Below, piece by piece: positions 1 through 7,330 of a stretch of 10,168 nucleotides of DNA. Under the pieces are notes generated by a model. It was not told the DNA's origin. It was given only the letters and a program-made list of their open reading frames with translations, and made no database searches. Position 1 is the first letter of the stretch; every line of letters begins with the position of its first letter. The stretch comes from Gammaproteobacteria bacterium. GTDB lineage: Bacteria > Pseudomonadota > Gammaproteobacteria > JAABTG01. Made by a program: the position numbers and the translations under genes. The DNA lies in assembly GCA_030066245.1 (NCBI GenBank), contig JASJBY010000210.1, forward strand, positions 1-10,168. Reading direction: 5' to 3'.

Positions 1-1
1 G

Positions 2-316
2 GCGGGCTACTCGCTGGAGAGCGTTTTGCCGGAGAATGAGCGGCTTGTCGTGCGCAAGACGGCGAACCTGCACACGGGCGGCACCATCCATGATGTCACG
101 GACAAGCTGCACCCGACCCTGCGCACGGCAGCCATCGACGCCGCACGGGCTCTCGACATCCCGGTTACGGGTCTGGATCTGATTGTCCCCGCCACGGATG
201 GTCCGGACTATGCCATTATCGAGGCGAATGAGCGCCCGGGTCTGGCTAACCATGAGCCCCAGCCGACCGCGGAACGCTTCATCGACCTGTTGTTTCCCCA
301 GACGGCGGTACGCTGA
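2..316 (+). CDS. ngg: N-acetylglutaminylglutamine synthetase, C-terminal fragment (5' end outside window)
   Basis: The reading frame is open from base 2 and ends at TGA 314-316; about 104 residues are visible. The fragment carries the end of an ATP-grasp domain of the cyanophycin-synthetase/glutathione-synthetase type. The stretch NLHTGGTIHDVTDKLHP resembles the NLSTGGTAxDVTDxVHP motif of cyanophycin synthetase, and IIEANERPGLANHEP matches the metal/ATP-binding 'EVNxxPGL' end of the fold. In this family the full protein joins an N-terminal GNAT acetyltransferase to the ATP-grasp ligase, and it makes N-acetylglutaminylglutamine in the cytoplasm as precursor of the osmolyte NAGGN. The assignment to this enzyme rather than another ATP-grasp ligase rests mainly on the next gene, an M42 peptidase of the kind found in the NAGGN gene trio. 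The GNAT domain lies outside the window and cannot be checked. Confidence 0.8.
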   Translation, partial: AGYSLESVLPENERLVVRKTANLHTGGTIHDVTDKLHPTLRTAAIDAARALDIPVTGLDLIVPATDGPDYAIIEANERPGLANHEPQPTAERFIDLLFPQTAVR

Positions 317-333
317 AAGGCCTTGGACTGACC

Positions 334-1443
334 ATGAAGAAGCTGCCGGTGGACCAGTCTTACGTAGTGAACACGCTGGTTAAGTTGCTGCGCATACCCA
401 GTCCCAGCGGTTTCACGAACCGAATCGTGCATTTCATGGGCGAGCAGCTCGAGCATCTGGGCGTGGATTTCGAGCTCACCCGCCGCGGCGCCATACGGGC
501 GAACTTGAAGGGCAAGCGCAGCAGTCCCGACAGGGCAGTTGTGGCCCACCTGGACACCCTCGGGGCCATGGTCAAGGGCCTGAAGAGCAACGGGCGAGTG
601 CAGGTGGTGCCGGTTGGCCACTGGAACGCCCGCTTTGCCGAGGGCGCACGGGTGACCCTGTTCGCTGATCTCGGTACCTATCGCGGAACCCTGCTGCCGC
701 TGAAGGCGTCGGGGCACACCTTCGCCGCGGAGGTCGACAAGCAGCCCTCCAGCTGGGAAAACCTGGAGATGCGCATCGACGAACGCTGCCATGGCCTGGA
801 GGACTTGCTGCGCCTCGGCATACACGTGGGCGACTTCATCGCGGTGGACCCGCAGCCGGACATCATGGGCAACGGTTTCATCGTCTCGCGCCACCTGGAC
901 GACAAAGCCGGCGTGGCGGTGCTGATGGGCGCTATCAAGTCGGTGCTGGACGCGGGCGTGGAGCTGCCGGTGGACTGCCATCCTCTGTTCACCATTTCGG
1001 AGGAGGTGGGGTCGGGAGCATCCGCAATCCTCCACGGTGACGTTGCGGAGATGTTGACCCTGGACAATGGCACCACGGCTCCCGGGCAGAACTCCAGCGA
1101 GTACGGCGTCACCATCTGCATGGCCGACATGAGCGGCCCCTTCGACTACCACTTGACCCACCGCCTGCTGCAGATCTGCCAGGAGTTCGAGATTCCGCAT
1201 CAACGGGACGTGTTTCGTTACTACCGGTCCGACAGCTCCGCTGCCGTGGAGGCGGGCAACGATTTACGCACGGCGTTGGCGGCCTTCGGTGTCGACGGGT
1301 CCCACGGCTGGGAGCGCATACACTGGAACGCGCTGGAGTCCCTGACACAGCTGGTGGGGCTCTACATGCAGTCGCCGCCGCTGTATGAACGGGACCGCAC
1401 CGCGCGCGGACCGCTCCCCGGGTTTCCTACCACACCCGGCTGA
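334..1443 (+). CDS. M42-family metallopeptidase of the NAGGN osmoprotectant operon
   Basis: This 369-residue protein is of normal length for the M42 (tetrahedral aminopeptidase/glutamyl aminopeptidase) family. The dinuclear-metal ligands and catalytic residues are all recognisable: H72 and D74 in AHLDTLG, the bridging D189 in RHLDDKAGVAVL, the general-base pair E223/E224 in ISEEVGSGA, D244 in LTLDNGT, and a C-terminal histidine, most likely H330 in ERIHWNALE. There is no signal peptide, so it should act in the cytoplasm. The ATG lies 17 bases after the upstream stop, with a weak GAAAGG at 315-320, which implies one transcript with the synthetase. This family is a known third member of NAGGN loci, but its substrate is not established to my knowledge. 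Turnover of the acetylated dipeptide, or processing during osmotic change, is an inference. The C-terminal tail (from about residue 349) is proline- and arginine-rich. Confidence 0.88.
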   Translation: MKKLPVDQSYVVNTLVKLLRIPSPSGFTNRIVHFMGEQLEHLGVDFELTRRGAIRANLKGKRSSPDRAVVAHLDTLGAMVKGLKSNGRVQVVPVGHWNARFAEGARVTLFADLGTYRGTLLPLKASGHTFAAEVDKQPSSWENLEMRIDERCHGLEDLLRLGIHVGDFIAVDPQPDIMGNGFIVSRHLDDKAGVAVLMGAIKSVLDAGVELPVDCHPLFTISEEVGSGASAILHGDVAEMLTLDNGTTAPGQNSSEYGVTICMADMSGPFDYHLTHRLLQICQEFEIPHQRDVFRYYRSDSSAAVEAGNDLRTALAAFGVDGSHGWERIHWNALESLTQLVGLYMQSPPLYERDRTARGPLPGFPTTPG

Positions 1444-1475
1444 AACGGCTGGCAAGCTCAGCAGCACTGCGGGGC

Positions 1476-4400
1476 TCAGACCCCGGCCGGTTCCCGAGTC
1501 GCAAGGGGGGCTTTGCCTCTCGCTGTTCGCAGAACCAACGCCAGCATGGCGGGCATGAAGGTCAGGGTGACCAGGGTAGAGAACAGGAGGCCGAAAAGCA
1601 CAATGGAGCCGAGGCCCCGGTAGAGTTCCGTTCCGGCGCCGGGGTTGAAGACCATGGGGGACAGGCCGGCCACCGTTGTGACCATGCTCATCATGATCGG
1701 GCGAAGACGCACCCGGACGGCGTCAGTGACGGCGTCGATGACGGCCATGCCTTCCTTCCTCACATTGGTGACAGCGCGCTCGACGATCAGGATCGGATTG
1801 TTGACGACGGTGCCGATGAGCACCAGGAAACCAAGCATCGTGATCATGTCGAACGGTTGTTGGATCGGATAGAGCCCAATCAGGTGAAGTTTGCCGCCGA
1901 CCCAGTTCAGAAGGGCGAGGCCGGCGATGCCGCCACTCACCCCGACGGGCACGCTGGTCATGATCAAAAGCGGCCAGCCCCAGTGGCTGAACACCGCGAC
2001 CATCAGCAGATAGGCGATCAGTAGTGCCACCGCAAAGAAGCCCACGAGCGCGTCGCGGGTTGCTTCGAGCCGGTCGCTGGCACCGCTCAGCTGAAGGCCT
2101 ATCTCGCTGGGAAGCTCACCGCGTGCCTTCATGCCTCGAATGATCTCCTGGCGCACCAGCCTTACGCCTTCCTCCAGCGCCACGTCCTTGGGCGGGATGA
2201 TGCTCAGGGTGATGGTTCTGTCCCCATCCACACGGCGAATGGTCTCGGTGTTGACGGTGTCGTACAGACGGGCGACGGCGGAGAGCGGCACGATGCCGCC
2301 GTCAGGGGAGTACAGCATCAGTCGTTCCAGATCCTGGGGCCGCTCGATGTTCCCGGCGGTGCTGTAGAGGAAGATGTCGATCTCATCGTCGCCGAGAAAG
2401 AACTCGTCGACGTAGGCCCCGTCCGAGTATGCCCACACCGTGTAGCCCAGCTCACCGGGTGAGATGCCGAACTCCGCCGCCCGCTCCCAGTCAGGGCGGA
2501 TCTCCAGCATCGGTTGGCCCAGGGTCAGGCTGGAAGGCTCCGTTTTCACCCGGGGGTTCTTGAAGACGCGTCGCGCCCGTGCCTGCACCTTGCTTCCGGC
2601 CTCGAACAGTGTGACCAGGTCCGGACCGCTGACTTCGATGTTGATGGACCGGGTGCCGCCGAAGTTGCTGGAGAAGATGGAGCCTCGACTGGAGAAGCTG
2701 CGCAATCCCGGCAACCCCTCGGTCTTCTCCGTGGCGACTGCCATAAGATCCTCGGTCTGTCGCCGATCGGTGGCTTCGCGCACCACGAAAACCCGGCTCT
2801 GGCTTGCGAAACCAATGGTGAAGTTGAGTGCCGGCACGTCGGTCTCGCCGGCCGCGAAGAGGGCGGGGTCCTGGCCGACGGCTCCGTGAAAGTCGGCGTC
2901 CACCTGGCGAAAAGCGTCCCGCATCATGCCCACGTTGTAGCCCGGGGGCGCGAACATCAGGGTGAAAATCTTCGCCTCCTCTCCCTCCGGAAGATATTCG
3001 GCATCGGGAGTCAGCCACCACATGATGGCGCCGGCGGTGGCCAGCACCCCCATAATGACCAGAGCGGGTTTGGCGAAGCCGTCTGCAATCCAACGCACGC
3101 CGGCGATGACACGGCGAGCGAAAGCGGCCCCGGCTCTGCTCAGCAACGGTGGCCGCCGGCCGCCGGCCGGCGCACCGACAAAGCGCCGCGCCGCAGCAGG
3201 TACCAGGGTGATGGCTACCAGCAGCGACATGAGGATGGCTGCCGAGACGCCGACGGCGATGTCGGAATATAGCTGGCCAGCTTCTTCCTTCACGAATATC
3301 ACCGGTAGGAACACCGCCACTGTGGTCAGGGTCGATGCGAGCACCGCTGGCCAGACCTCGCGTACGCCGTCGAGGGCTGCCTGCGCCCGCTGCTTACCCT
3401 TGCCCAAGTGCCGATAGATGTTCTCCAGCACCACGATGTTGTTGTCCAGCGTCATGCCGATAGCGAACGCAACGCCCGCCAGGGAAATGACATTGATGGT
3501 GCGGCCCGTGAGCAGCAGTCCCAGGAAAGCAGCGATTGTGCAGATGGGGATGCCGACGGCGCCGATCAGGGTTGCGGGCATCGAGCGCAGGAACAGGTAG
3601 AGTACCAGCACGGCGAGTCCGGCCCCGATGGCCAGATTGAACTGCACCACCTTCACCGCATCTGTGACGTAGACGACATCGTCGGCTGTACGCACCAGCT
3701 TGAGCCCTTTCGGCTGCAGCACCTCACGGTTGAGCTCCTCGACCGTAGCCAGCATGTCGCGCTTGATCTCGATGACGTTGCTGCCGATCTGCCGGCTGAC
3801 GGAGAAAGCCAGCACCGGCTTGCCTTCGGAGTAGGCGAAGCTGCGGACTTCGGCGTAGCCCAGCTCGGCACGACCCACGTCGCGCAGGCGGATGAAGGCA
3901 CCGTCGCGCTCCGCGATGACCAGATCTTCCAGGGCCTGTGGGCTGTCGAAACGACCGATGGTGCGGACCAGGTAGCGGCGCTTGCCGCTGTCCAGATCGC
4001 CGCCGGAGACGTCTCGGTTACGGGCGCGGATGGCGTCGCGTAGCTCGGTCAGGCGGATGCCCCGTTCCGCCAGTTTCACCGGGTCCACGTATACCCTGAT
4101 CTGCCGCTCGGCGCCGCCGCGCAGGCCGACGCTGGAGACACCGGGTACCCGTTCCATGGGCGTTTGCACATACTCCGCCACCCAGTCGCGCAGCGCGAGG
4201 ATCTCCTCTTCCGTGAAGGCACCGGACTCCGGCATGAGCCGGAAGTACATGAAAGAGTTACTGGAGAAAGCCTCCGCCTTGATTCTTGGCTGATCCACGT
4301 TCTCCGGATAACCCGGCACCTGGGACAACGCGTTGTTGGTGTTGAGCAGCACCTCCTCCATGGGTATGGAAAAAGGGAACTCCAGCTGAATGTCGGCGCG

Positions 4401-4655
4401 GCCCGTCTGGGCCGTGGAGACCATCCGCTCCAGTCCGGGTATGCGGCCCAGGTATTTCTCCTGCTCGACGATGATTTCCTTCTCCACGTCCTGCGGCGAT
4501 GCCCCGGGCCATTTGGTGCTGATGGTTACTACCCGAGCGTCCAGGTCCGGGATCATCTGCACCGGCACGTTGAACATGGACAAAAGGCCGAAGAGGGTAA
4601 GAATCAGGATGGCGACGGTCATGATGACCGGTCGCTCGATGGCAAAGCGGAACAT
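1476..4655 (-). CDS. RND-family efflux transporter, inner-membrane permease (AcrB/HAE-like)
   Basis: This 1059-residue protein has the full RND layout. TM1 is at about 9-29, followed by a large periplasmic porter half (about 30-335), TM2-TM6 (about 338-487), TM7 (about 528-548), a second porter half (about 550-865) and TM8-TM12 (about 866-1043). The N-terminal block MFRFAIERPVIMTV and the PGASPQDVEKEI motif are typical of AcrB-like pumps. In TM4 the relay motif reads GMTLDNNIVVLENI, so D404 matches AcrB D407 but N405 replaces D408. In TM10, GTVVNNPILIVE puts N952 where AcrB has K940. The protein should exchange protons for substrates in complex with the adaptor encoded just upstream; its start overlaps that gene's stop (TGATG), indicating translational coupling. 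The substrate cannot be told from sequence; drug/organic HAE type is more likely than heavy metal because the typical HME motif is absent. No outer-membrane channel gene lies in the window. Confidence 0.93.
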   Translation of the reverse strand: MFRFAIERPVIMTVAILILTLFGLLSMFNVPVQMIPDLDARVVTISTKWPGASPQDVEKEIIVEQEKYLGRIPGLERMVSTAQTGRADIQLEFPFSIPMEEVLLNTNNALSQVPGYPENVDQPRIKAEAFSSNSFMYFRLMPESGAFTEEEILALRDWVAEYVQTPMERVPGVSSVGLRGGAERQIRVYVDPVKLAERGIRLTELRDAIRARNRDVSGGDLDSGKRRYLVRTIGRFDSPQALEDLVIAERDGAFIRLRDVGRAELGYAEVRSFAYSEGKPVLAFSVSRQIGSNVIEIKRDMLATVEELNREVLQPKGLKLVRTADDVVYVTDAVKVVQFNLAIGAGLAVLVLYLFLRSMPATLIGAVGIPICTIAAFLGLLLTGRTINVISLAGVAFAIGMTLDNNIVVLENIYRHLGKGKQRAQAALDGVREVWPAVLASTLTTVAVFLPVIFVKEEAGQLYSDIAVGVSAAILMSLLVAITLVPAAARRFVGAPAGGRRPPLLSRAGAAFARRVIAGVRWIADGFAKPALVIMGVLATAGAIMWWLTPDAEYLPEGEEAKIFTLMFAPPGYNVGMMRDAFRQVDADFHGAVGQDPALFAAGETDVPALNFTIGFASQSRVFVVREATDRRQTEDLMAVATEKTEGLPGLRSFSSRGSIFSSNFGGTRSINIEVSGPDLVTLFEAGSKVQARARRVFKNPRVKTEPSSLTLGQPMLEIRPDWERAAEFGISPGELGYTVWAYSDGAYVDEFFLGDDEIDIFLYSTAGNIERPQDLERLMLYSPDGGIVPLSAVARLYDTVNTETIRRVDGDRTITLSIIPPKDVALEEGVRLVRQEIIRGMKARGELPSEIGLQLSGASDRLEATRDALVGFFAVALLIAYLLMVAVFSHWGWPLLIMTSVPVGVSGGIAGLALLNWVGGKLHLIGLYPIQQPFDMITMLGFLVLIGTVVNNPILIVERAVTNVRKEGMAVIDAVTDAVRVRLRPIMMSMVTTVAGLSPMVFNPGAGTELYRGLGSIVLFGLLFSTLVTLTFMPAMLALVLRTARGKAPLATREPAGV

Positions 4656-5770
4656 CAGGGGCGCCCGACCGAGACTGTCCTCGGCGGCCTTTCCTTCGGC
4701 TCGACAATCTGTCCCGGCCGCAGGCGTTCGTTGCCCAGCAGGACCACGCGGTCGCCGGCGTCCAGGCCACCCCGCAGGACTTCGAGGCGGTCGCCGCTCG
4801 CACGGCCTATCTCGACCCTGACCGGGTTGGCTTTGAGCAGGCCGTCCTCAGTCCGAACCCGCCACACGCTGCGGCTGCCGTCGGTCTTGGAAACGACTGC
4901 GTCGCGCGGCACGGTGAGGGCTTCGTTACGGGCACCTGCCAGCTCCACCTTGACCCGGGCCGACATGCCCGGTGCCAGCAGCCCGTCGGGGTTGGGCAGG
5001 TCTATAAGCAGCGGGAAGGTGCGGGACCGGTCGTCGCCCCGGGCCACGCGCGCCAGGACGGTGCCATCGAAGCGCCGCTTCGGGAAGGCGTCGAAACGAA
5101 TCGACGCCTGGGCTCCGGGGGCAACCCGCCCGTAGTCCCTTTGTGGCACCACGGCGCGAATGCGCAGCTTGTCGAGCGCCACAAGCTCGACGGCGGCCCG
5201 ATCGCGCTTTGCCCACTCGCCCACCTCCACGTGCTTGGTGACAACCATGCCCGCGAAGGGCGCCCCCAGACGGTGACGGGCCACCAGCTCCCTGGCCCGG
5301 GCGAGCGTGGCCTGGTCGCCTCTCATGGCAGCGGCGGCTATCTCGACCTGGGCAATGGCAGACTGCGTTTCCGTCTCCGAGGCGTGCCGGCCCCGTTTCA
5401 GCCTGAGCAGCTCGTCCCGGACTCGGATCGCGTCTTTGTGCCGCGCTTCGGCCTCACGCAGCCTTGCGGCCGCTGCCGCCTGGTCGTGCTCGGCAAGCCG
5501 GGCGTCCAGAGTCAGAATCGGGTCGCCGACCGCCACCATGGTGCCCTCGTCCACGAAGAGCTCGGTGACCAGCCCGTCAACGCGCACCGATAGCTCGGCA
5601 CGGCGCCACGGGATGGTGCTGCCCGTGAGAACGGCCTGCTCACGCAGCACCTCGCGCTTGACCTCGGCGAGCGTAACGGGGCGCGCGGTCTCGTTCGCCG
5701 GGTACGCGGCCGGCGTCAGCAAGAGAGCCGTTATGGCGGCCAGAGCACGTAGAATGAGGGAGTTCGCCAC
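4655..5770 (-). CDS. RND efflux system periplasmic adaptor (membrane fusion protein)
   Basis: This 371-residue protein starts with GTG at 5770 and ends in the TGA that overlaps the transporter's ATG. Residues 1-25 form a signal peptide with probable cleavage after AAYPA. There is no lipobox cysteine, so the mature adaptor would be soluble or held by its partners rather than lipid-anchored. Domains in order: first half of the lipoyl/biotinyl-like domain (about 58-90, VRVDGLVTELFVDEGTMV), a short charged alpha-hairpin (about 92-164), second lipoyl half (about 166-186, LGAPFAGMVVTKHVEVGEW), beta-barrel (about 195-277, ending PGMSARVKVEL), and a membrane-proximal domain starting VPRDAVV at about 287. 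This is the standard HlyD/AcrA order. The protein bridges the RND pump and an outer-membrane channel. No ATG is available near the signal peptide and the upstream frame stays open for some distance, so GTG is chosen because it places the signal peptide at the N terminus; the SD upstream is weak. Confidence 0.9.
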   Translation of the reverse strand: MANSLILRALAAITALLLTPAAYPANETARPVTLAEVKREVLREQAVLTGSTIPWRRAELSVRVDGLVTELFVDEGTMVAVGDPILTLDARLAEHDQAAAAARLREAEARHKDAIRVRDELLRLKRGRHASETETQSAIAQVEIAAAAMRGDQATLARARELVARHRLGAPFAGMVVTKHVEVGEWAKRDRAAVELVALDKLRIRAVVPQRDYGRVAPGAQASIRFDAFPKRRFDGTVLARVARGDDRSRTFPLLIDLPNPDGLLAPGMSARVKVELAGARNEALTVPRDAVVSKTDGSRSVWRVRTEDGLLKANPVRVEIGRASGDRLEVLRGGLDAGDRVVLLGNERLRPGQIVEPKERPPRTVSVGRP

Positions 5771-6290
5771 CTGCTGAAAACCAATTCCGCTACGGTTGTG
5801 GGGGTCGCCCCGAAGGTCGATACGGCCGGGACAGCCACTCTGCCATGCTCGCAGGTTACCATCTTTAGCCTCCGTGTGGTCCCTGGGGCGGAAGATTATG
5901 GCCCCGGCCCTGTAGGCCGGAGGCTCACGGCTTTGGCCGTTGTCCCGGCATGGGCCAAGCTACGGATCCGACCCGATTGGCAGGGTCGAGTTGCAACGGA
6001 GGCACCCTCCATGTACCGGGCACCAGTCACACCCAGTCCATTTGCTCCGCAGGTTGACGAGGCAGGGCATTTTTTTGCCTGCGGGAGGCGGCCGTCAAGG
6101 ACAGCAACGGTTACTACCTGGTGCTCGCCCGGGACGCTTGAATGCCCCCCGAAGGCTAGCTGGTTTGCCCTCGACTTGATGGCTCCTCCGCGCGTCGTTT
6201 CCGCTGCGTCAAGTCCAAGCATCGACCGGTCGCTACAGAGGGACCTGTCGTCTATGCTTGCGCGAATCTGAACCCCTCGAGCGGATACGC
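5771..6290. other. Long divergent intergenic region without a recognisable gene
   Basis: About 520 bases separate the adaptor gene (leftward) from the DUF2860-like gene (rightward). Both must have promoters here, but I see no convincing -35/-10 pair. Open frames exist on both strands (about 130-155 codons), but their products are arginine/proline/serine-rich with no recognisable motif, signal peptide or good SD, and they overlap each other, as expected for chance openings in GC-rich DNA. Local structure includes GGGG-TCG-CCCC (5801-5811), the perfect palindrome CGACCGGTCG (6223-6232), a T7 run at 6070-6076 and a GC-rich inverted-repeat patch around 5900-5955. A repressor or activator site for the efflux operon may lie here, but none can be named. 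Confidence 0.6.
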
Positions 6291-7253
6291 ATGCCTCCAA
6301 TGAAAGCTGTTTGTTGCCTGATTCTGGTCGTCTGCTGCCTGCCGGTGGTCTTCGCGCAGGGGCCCAAAGAGGTGCGCCCGGGCTTCTCGGCCCGGGTGGA
6401 AGCAGGTGTTGGCTATGTGACGAGCACGGACCAGCTCGATGCCGATGCGGACAAGCGTGCCGACGATCTACGCTCCAACGCGGACCGTTTCAGCAATGTG
6501 CTGCCCTTGTTGCTGTTCAACGTCCGTTATACCTTCGAATCGAAACGGCAGATCTACTTCGGCACCAAGAGGGAGTCGGGGGGACCGCCCGGTCTGGCTT
6601 TGGGCGCCGTGCTGCCCTTCGACGACGGCAGCAAGCTCGACGCGGCCGTATTCGGCAAGCCTTTCGAGGAAGTATGGAAGGATCCCTATCTCGATGGGCT
6701 GAGGCGCTCAGACACCAACAAGACCACCTACGGCGCGAAGCTGGAGTACAGCGACATTCTCGGCACACCTGTCGGCGTGGCCTATTCCGTGGCCCATGTG
6801 GACGTGGACGACGACGAGATAGGCGCGAGATTCGACGCCCTTGAGCGTGACGGCTGGGTGCATGAGGCAGAGGCGGAGTATCCCTTTCGATTGGGCCGGG
6901 GCATGTCTATCGTCCCCAGCTTTCAGTTCGCAGTGGGTGATCTGGATGGCAATGCCAACAGCTACAAGGGCTACCAGCTCAAGTTGGGCCTGCGGAGATT
7001 CTCGGCCCGCTACGGTTTCAATCTCTTCGCCGCAGTGGGTGTCAATGACTACGACAGGACCCATCCTGTCTTCGACAAGTCACGGGACGATACCAATTAC
7101 TCCGCATTCGGGGTGTTCACGTTCTCGGATCTGTTCGGCCGGGACGCCCTGTTCTGCAATCTGATTGCGGGATACCGACATCGGGACTCCAATATCGGCT
7201 TTCTGAAGGCCGACACCTTCCTCGGTGGCCTTACCATCGGATACAAGTTCTGA
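6291..7253 (+). CDS. DUF2860-like outer-membrane beta-barrel protein
   Basis: This gene encodes 320 residues from ATG 6291, preceded by GAGCGGAT at about 7 bases; ATG 6300 is an alternative start. Residues 1-22 are a signal peptide with an unusual run of cysteines (CCLILVVCC), probably cleaved at VVFA-Q. The mature part alternates short amphipathic strands with Asp/Gly-rich turns. It ends in a C-terminal phenylalanine (LGGLTIGYKF), the usual Bam recognition signal of outer-membrane barrels. Blocks such as FNVRYTFESKRQIYFGT, EVWKDPYLDGLRRSDT and YSVAHVDVDDDEIG resemble DUF2860 proteins, which are about 310-340 residues and known mainly from Vibrio and other gammaproteobacteria. The family assignment is from memory of the pattern, not a search. 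Function is unknown; a porin-like or surface role is inferred. The gene is single and convergent with the lipoprotein gene, with no obvious operon partner. Confidence 0.78.
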   Translation: MPPMKAVCCLILVVCCLPVVFAQGPKEVRPGFSARVEAGVGYVTSTDQLDADADKRADDLRSNADRFSNVLPLLLFNVRYTFESKRQIYFGTKRESGGPPGLALGAVLPFDDGSKLDAAVFGKPFEEVWKDPYLDGLRRSDTNKTTYGAKLEYSDILGTPVGVAYSVAHVDVDDDEIGARFDALERDGWVHEAEAEYPFRLGRGMSIVPSFQFAVGDLDGNANSYKGYQLKLGLRRFSARYGFNLFAAVGVNDYDRTHPVFDKSRDDTNYSAFGVFTFSDLFGRDALFCNLIAGYRHRDSNIGFLKADTFLGGLTIGYKF

Positions 7254-7278
7254 TTTCGGCGTGTGTCGGCATATTTCA

Positions 7279-7330
7279 GCTAGATAGCTGTTCGGGTGCG
7301 CCTCGTGGCGCACCGGATCAGCTATCTAGC
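7279..7330. terminator. Long hairpin between convergent genes, possible bidirectional terminator
   Basis: A 12-base arm GCTAGATAGCTG (7279-7290) pairs perfectly with CAGCTATCTAGC (7319-7330). Inside it GGTGCGCC (7295-7302) pairs with GGCGCACC (7307-7314) around a TCGT loop. The junction of four bases on each side has two pairs flanked by two mismatches, so about 22 of 24 positions pair. Because it is symmetric it would fold in transcripts from both flanking convergent genes, 26 bases after the + strand stop and across the - strand stop. Neither side is followed by a U-tract, so it is not a canonical intrinsic terminator. It may stop transcription with help, protect 3' ends, or be a dispersed palindromic repeat. 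Confidence 0.6.

Noticed and set aside
208..1203. 331-codon open frame antisense to the M42 peptidase
   Set aside because: It is the opposite-strand shadow of a confidently identified gene, a usual effect of codon bias in GC-rich DNA.
1444..1484. Terminator between the convergent M42 peptidase and RND genes (GGGG-CTCAGA-CCCC)
   Set aside because: The stem is only four pairs with no U-tract and lies partly in the RND coding end; too weak to call.
5890..5960. Possible cyclic-di-GMP (GEMM) riboswitch on the - strand because of CAAAGCC and CCTCCGGCCTACAG
   Set aside because: Only one half resembles the motif. The required GGGCAAACC/GAAA first half is not adjacent (a GGGCAAACC lies over 200 bases away), so the fold cannot form as known.
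5798..6271. 157-codon open frame on the + strand and a 134-codon one on the - strand in the same DNA
   Set aside because: They overlap each other, their products are Arg/Pro/Ser-rich without motifs, and neither has a supported start. Chance openings are common at this GC content.
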